A stretch of DNA of 8,824 bases from Bacillota bacterium (GTDB taxonomy: Bacteria > Bacillota > Sulfobacillia > Thermaerobacterales > Thermaerobacteraceae): NCBI GenBank assembly GCA_003242195.1, contig QGUQ01000060.1:1-8824 (forward strand), read 5' to 3'. The stretch's first letter is position 1. The number at the start of each line of letters is the position of its first letter. Position numbers and translations under genes: made by a program. Below the pieces are notes generated by a model. That model did not search any database. It was not told where the DNA came from and saw only the letters and a program-made list of their open reading frames with translations. Positions 6,567-8,824 of this stretch are shown here, piece by piece.

Positions 6567-7052
6567 GCGTGCCGGACGGGGAGCCAGGGCGGCGGTCTCC
6601 ACGGTGCGCAGGCGGTAGACGAGCCAGCTGCGGTACAGAAGCGCCGCCAGGGCGGCGAAGGCAAAGCGGGTCAGCACCATGACGAGGCCGTTGCCACCGA
6701 TGGCGAAAATGGCCACGGTCTCCTCGAACATGGCGTGGAAGATGCCCACGAAGACGAACAGCAGGGTGACCTGGTGGCGCGGCACGGGGTGCTCCCGGGT
6801 GGTTTCCAGGAGGACGCCGGATCCCAGGATGACGCCGAGCACCGTGCCCATGGTCAAGGCAGGCGCCAGCTCGCTGGGGAGATCGAGGCGGCGGCAGAGG
6901 GGTTCGAGCCGTGCCGTCAGGCGCCCCAGCCAGCCCGTGGCCCTTGTCCACTCCAGGGCGATGAGCACGGGGGCGATGAACGCCGCGATCCGCAGGAGCA
7001 TGAGGAGCCCCTGCCAGGTGCCGGTGGCGATGGCATCCAACAGCCAGATCAT
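6558..7052 (-). CDS. Nucleoside-recognition (Gate) domain membrane protein, second of a pair
   Basis: 164 residues from ATG at 7052, with GGGAGGGGAG 8 nt upstream. It is a small polytopic protein with about four hydrophobic segments and a short Arg/Pro-rich tail (RPARPR). It resembles single Gate-domain proteins of the SpmA/SpmB kind (spore maturation, nucleoside-recognition family), whose transported substrate is not established. Landmarks are TGWLGRLTARLEP (residues 39-51), LP at 58-59, the glycine-spaced membrane motif MGTVLGVILG (68-77), then FHAMFEETVAIFAIGGN (105-121) with His106, Glu111, Gly119 and Asn121, and Arg129. The same motif order occurs in the gene upstream, so the two are paralogues and probably act together, perhaps as a heteromer. 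Transcribed after that gene with an 82-bp gap. Family call is by motif and hydropathy only; role unknown. Confidence 0.72.
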   Translation of the reverse strand: MIWLLDAIATGTWQGLLMLLRIAAFIAPVLIALEWTRATGWLGRLTARLEPLCRRLDLPSELAPALTMGTVLGVILGSGVLLETTREHPVPRHQVTLLFVFVGIFHAMFEETVAIFAIGGNGLVMVLTRFAFAALAALLYRSWLVYRLRTVETAALAPRPARPR

Positions 7053-7134
7053 GGTCCGGCTCCCCTCCCATGCCGCAGCCCCGCGAGCGCGGGGGACCGG
7101 CGGGCGACCGGCACTCCCGCCGGCGGTCAGCGCG
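7053..7134 (-). other. Stem-loops in the 82-bp gap between the two Gate-protein genes
   Basis: Two inverted repeats are visible on the plus strand. CCCCGC (7079-7084) pairs with GCGGGG (7089-7094) across a GAGC tetraloop. CCGGCGGG (7097-7104) pairs with CCCGCCGG (7116-7123) across 11 nt. Neither is followed by a T-run on the minus strand. They may tune the ratio of the two proteins or simply reflect base composition. Confidence 0.35.
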
Positions 7135-7614
7135 CTACAGCAAGCGGTTCAGCACCCAGCCGGCGGCCGCCGAGGCGGCGAGGCGGGCGGCGAGGACCAC
7201 CCACGTGTTGGCGCCCGCGCGGGCGATGATGGCGGCCTCCACCGGGTGGGCGTGGCTGATGGCCAGCATGGTGCCCAGGACCGTCCATTCCTTGTAGTCC
7301 AGGCCCAGGGGAATGGCAGCGGCGATGCCGCTGTAGAGCCCGACCACGTTGCCCATCAGCAGGGCGAGGGCGGTTCCGCCCGGCAACCCGAACCATGCCA
7401 TGGCCGGAGCGGCCAGGGCCGCCAGCCGGGCCAGCCAGCCGCTGCGGTCGAGGATGGTCACGGCGATCATGGCGGGAAGCATGGTGCGGGCGAGGTCGGC
7501 GACCACGCGGCCCGTGGCGCGCAGGCCGCGGCTCACCGCCACCGCCAGCGGCCGTTCCCCTACCGATGCCGGCCGTGTCGGGTGGTCGAATGCTGCCCGT
7601 GTCGGGTGGTCCAC
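7135..7614 (-). CDS. Nucleoside-recognition (Gate) domain membrane protein, first of a pair
   Basis: 159 residues from GTG at 7614, with TAGGA about 6 nt upstream; stop TAG at 7135-7137. About four hydrophobic segments. Motifs match the downstream paralogue in order: SGWLARLAALAAP (residues 58-70), LP (77-78), MGNVVGLYSG (87-96), SHAHPVEAAIIARAGAN (120-136) with His121, Glu126, Gly134 and Asn136, and Arg144. The first 17 residues hold two copies of an 8-residue unit, DHPTRAAF and DHPTRPAS, encoded by a 24-bp tandem duplication. The paralogue has nothing aligned to this part, so the start may lie further in, for example GTG at 7542 or 7536, although neither has a well-placed ribosome binding site. 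Role unknown; Gate proteins are thought to be transport-related, and SpmA/SpmB act in spore maturation. It has its own promoter at 7654-7682. Confidence 0.7.
   Translation of the reverse strand: MDHPTRAAFDHPTRPASVGERPLAVAVSRGLRATGRVVADLARTMLPAMIAVTILDRSGWLARLAALAAPAMAWFGLPGGTALALLMGNVVGLYSGIAAAIPLGLDYKEWTVLGTMLAISHAHPVEAAIIARAGANTWVVLAARLAASAAAGWVLNRLL
7573..7611 (-). repeat. 24-bp tandem duplication at the 5' end of the first Gate gene
   Basis: CCGTGTCGGGTGGTC is present identically at 7573-7587 and 7597-7611, a 24-bp period. The similarity extends to the left (ATGCCGG against ATGCTGC). A multiple of three keeps the frame, giving DHPTRAAF-DHPTRPAS at the predicted N-terminus. If translation starts further in, the repeats lie in the mRNA leader instead. 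Confidence 0.8.
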
Positions 7615-7653
7615 GGCACGTCCTACTTCCTTCCCAACCGGCTTCTTTGCCAG

Positions 7654-7682
7654 AGGATAGGCCTGCGGCCGGGGGATGTCAA
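7654..7682 (-). promoter_or_regulatory. Predicted sigma-A-type promoter of the Gate-protein pair
   Basis: On the minus strand a perfect -35 TTGACA (7682-7677) lies exactly 17 bp from TATCCT (7659-7654), which has four of six consensus bases. Predicted transcription would start near 7647, about 33 nt before the GTG at 7614. The divergent plus-strand gene begins at 7869; the intervening 7683-7850 holds only GC-rich palindromes such as GGCCCGGGCC (7822-7831) and no plus-strand promoter I would defend. Confidence 0.7.
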
Positions 7683-7868
7683 CGAGCGGCCAGACCGGGT
7701 CCTTGCCGCCGCCGGTACCCGGGGCGTGGCCGCCCGCGCGCCGGGCATCCGGAATGTGATTTGCTAGTGTATGACTCCGGGGTCCCGGCGGCGCTGCCCA
7801 GGCGCGCCGGCTTGCTGGTGTGGCCCGGGCCGCCCGGGGCCCGCTCGGTCAAGGAGGTGCCGTTGCAC

Positions 7869-8276
7869 ATGGGCGAGAGACTGGAGGCCTTCAGCCGCGT
7901 TCGCCGGGAGATGAACGAGAAGATCCTGGCCCACGACAACCTGGTGGTGCGCCGGTTCTTCAACCTGGACGGCCAGGCGTACAAGCCAGGCGCCCTTCCG
8001 TCCAAGACCAAGGAGATGCTGGGGCTCGTCGCCTCCCTGGTGCTGCGCTGCGACGACTGTGTCACCTACCACATGATCCAGTGCTACAAGGAGGGCGTCA
8101 CTCGCGACGAGTTCTTCGAGATCTTCGGCGTCGCCCTGGTGGTCGGAGGATCCATCACCATCCCCCACGTGCGCCGGGCGGTGGCGGTGCTGGAGGAACT
8201 GGAGCGGGACGGCGTGCCGGCGATGGGGGAGCGACCGGCCGCTGCCGGGGCGCAGGAAGACGGCTCCGGTGCTTGA
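7869..8276 (+). CDS. Carboxymuconolactone decarboxylase family protein (AhpD-like)
   Basis: 135 residues from ATG at 7869 to TGA at 8274-8276. AAGGAGG at 7851-7857 is 11 nt from this ATG and 5 nt from an in-frame TTG at 7863, so the TTG, adding Met-His, is a real alternative. The AhpD-like core is clear: a helix with PSKTKEMLGLVASLVLR, then Cys61-Asp-Asp-Cys64 and His68 (CxxCxxxH), a further Cys72, then GVTRDEFFEIFGVALVVGGSITIPHV. In AhpD this Cys pair and His give peroxidase/disulfide-reductase activity. Gamma-carboxymuconolactone decarboxylase itself lacks the CxxC, so a thiol-redox role is likelier than true decarboxylation. The frame is open far upstream, but that part has no family similarity. 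Next gene starts 41 bp downstream and is probably co-transcribed. The protein ends in a disordered Ala/Gly-rich tail. Confidence 0.88.
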   Translation: MGERLEAFSRVRREMNEKILAHDNLVVRRFFNLDGQAYKPGALPSKTKEMLGLVASLVLRCDDCVTYHMIQCYKEGVTRDEFFEIFGVALVVGGSITIPHVRRAVAVLEELERDGVPAMGERPAAAGAQEDGSGA

Positions 8277-8317
8277 ACCTTGGCCTTGGAAGGAACCGCG
8301 CCGGAGGAGGGAACGCC

Positions 8318-8824
8318 ATGCCGCTGGATCCCGAGAACCGTGGGATACTCGAGTTGCAGGCCCGGGCGGGGCTGCCGCCTCTCCATGCCCTGTCCCCCCA
8401 GGAGGCGCGGCGACAGTTCCGGGAAGCCACGCTGCCCCTGGTGCGCCAGATAGCGGAAGAGGTGGGCGGCGTGGAGGACCGAAGGATCCCGGGGCCGGAC
8501 GGCCCCATCCCGGTGCGGATCTACAGGCCGCGAGCGGGGCAGCCGCTGGGGATCCTGGTGTATTTCCACGGGGGCGGGTGGGTGATCGGCGATCTCGACA
8601 CCCACGACGCCGTCTGCCGCGTCCTGACCAACGCCACGCCCTGCCTCGTGGTGTCGGTGGACTACCGGCTGGCGCCCGAGCACAAGTTCCCGGCGGCGCT
8701 GGAGGACTGCTACGCGGCCACGGCATGGGTGGCCCGCCACCTGGCGGGCGACGGGAGCTCCTCGCTGCCGGTCGCCGTCGCCGGTGACAGTGCCGGCGGC
8801 ACGATGGCCGCGGTGGTCGCCCTC
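8318..8824 (+). CDS. Alpha/beta hydrolase, hormone-sensitive lipase (family IV) type, 3'-truncated
   Basis: Starts ATG 8318 with GGAGGAGGG (8303-8311) 6 nt upstream and runs open to the window end; 169 residues seen of an expected roughly 300-320. After a cap-forming N-terminal helical region it shows the family IV oxyanion motif HGGGW (residues 84-88), VVSVDYRLAPEHKFPAAL (111-128) and the nucleophile elbow GDSAGG (156-161) with Ser158. The acid and His of the triad lie beyond the window. These enzymes are cytoplasmic carboxylesterases acting on short-chain or activated esters; physiological substrates are usually unknown. It is probably co-transcribed with the AhpD-like gene 41 bp upstream, a pairing that would fit a small catabolic or detoxification unit. 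Family certain, substrate unknown. Confidence 0.92.
   Translation, partial: MPLDPENRGILELQARAGLPPLHALSPQEARRQFREATLPLVRQIAEEVGGVEDRRIPGPDGPIPVRIYRPRAGQPLGILVYFHGGGWVIGDLDTHDAVCRVLTNATPCLVVSVDYRLAPEHKFPAALEDCYAATAWVARHLAGDGSSSLPVAVAGDSAGGTMAAVVAL

Noticed and set aside
6679..7767. 362-codon plus-strand open frame across both Gate-protein genes
   Set aside because: The opposite strand carries two paralogous membrane proteins with promoter and ribosome binding sites; the plus frame is compositionally a shadow.
7395..7868. Long N-terminal extension of the AhpD-like protein
   Set aside because: The extension crosses the divergent gene and its promoter and has no AhpD-family similarity; AAGGAGG at 7851-7857 marks the true start region.
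1..8824. Mobile elements, CRISPR arrays, tRNA or rRNA genes, riboswitches
   Set aside because: I looked for transposase-like frames with terminal repeats, regularly spaced repeats, cloverleaf patterns and conserved leader structures and found none I could support.

Overview
This is a strongly GC-rich bacterial stretch (judged by eye, not counted). Genes are densely packed, with strong AGGAGG-type ribosome binding sites, several GTG starts (possibly TTG too) and sigma-A-like promoter boxes. Together with the gene content (a Leu/Ile/Val-type ABC system with a lipoprotein receptor, SpmA/SpmB-like Gate membrane proteins, CO-dehydrogenase-type accessory genes), this fits a high-GC Gram-positive bacterium, perhaps a Thermaerobacter/Symbiobacterium-like Firmicute. 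That assignment is inference.

Layout. (1) 1-1592, + strand: the 3' part of an XdhC/CoxI-family molybdenum-hydroxylase maturation gene, then a CoxG-type SRPBCC gene, closed by an 11-bp perfect hairpin terminator. These look like the tail of a CO-dehydrogenase/xanthine-dehydrogenase-type operon whose catalytic subunits lie outside the window. (2) 1665-6462, - strand: a complete five-gene branched-chain-amino-acid-type ABC import operon, read livK-livH-livM-livG-livF from a promoter at about 6435-6462. The junctions are tight: TAAGGAG at livH/livM, TGATG at livM/livG and again at livG/livF. The exception is a 191-bp hairpin-containing gap after the receptor gene livK. (3) 6558-7682, - strand: two tandem small membrane proteins of the nucleoside-recognition (Gate) type, behind a clear promoter (TTGACA, 17 bp, TATCCT). 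They align to each other along most of their length and share an HAxxxE motif, so they look like a paralogous pair. (4) 7869-8824, + strand: a carboxymuconolactone decarboxylase/AhpD-like gene with a CxxCxxxH site, followed by a hormone-sensitive-lipase-type esterase cut off by the window end.

How they work together. LivK captures a substrate outside the membrane, LivH/LivM form the channel and LivG/LivF hydrolyse ATP. The substrate cannot be read from the sequence; branched-chain amino acids are the default, but relatives carry other amino acids, amides, urea or aromatic acids. The flanking Mo-hydroxylase accessory genes and the decarboxylase/esterase pair are compatible with a catabolic neighbourhood. 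I see no mobile element, CRISPR array, tRNA, rRNA or prophage. The least explained item is the Gate-protein pair, including a 24-bp tandem duplication at the 5' end of its first gene.
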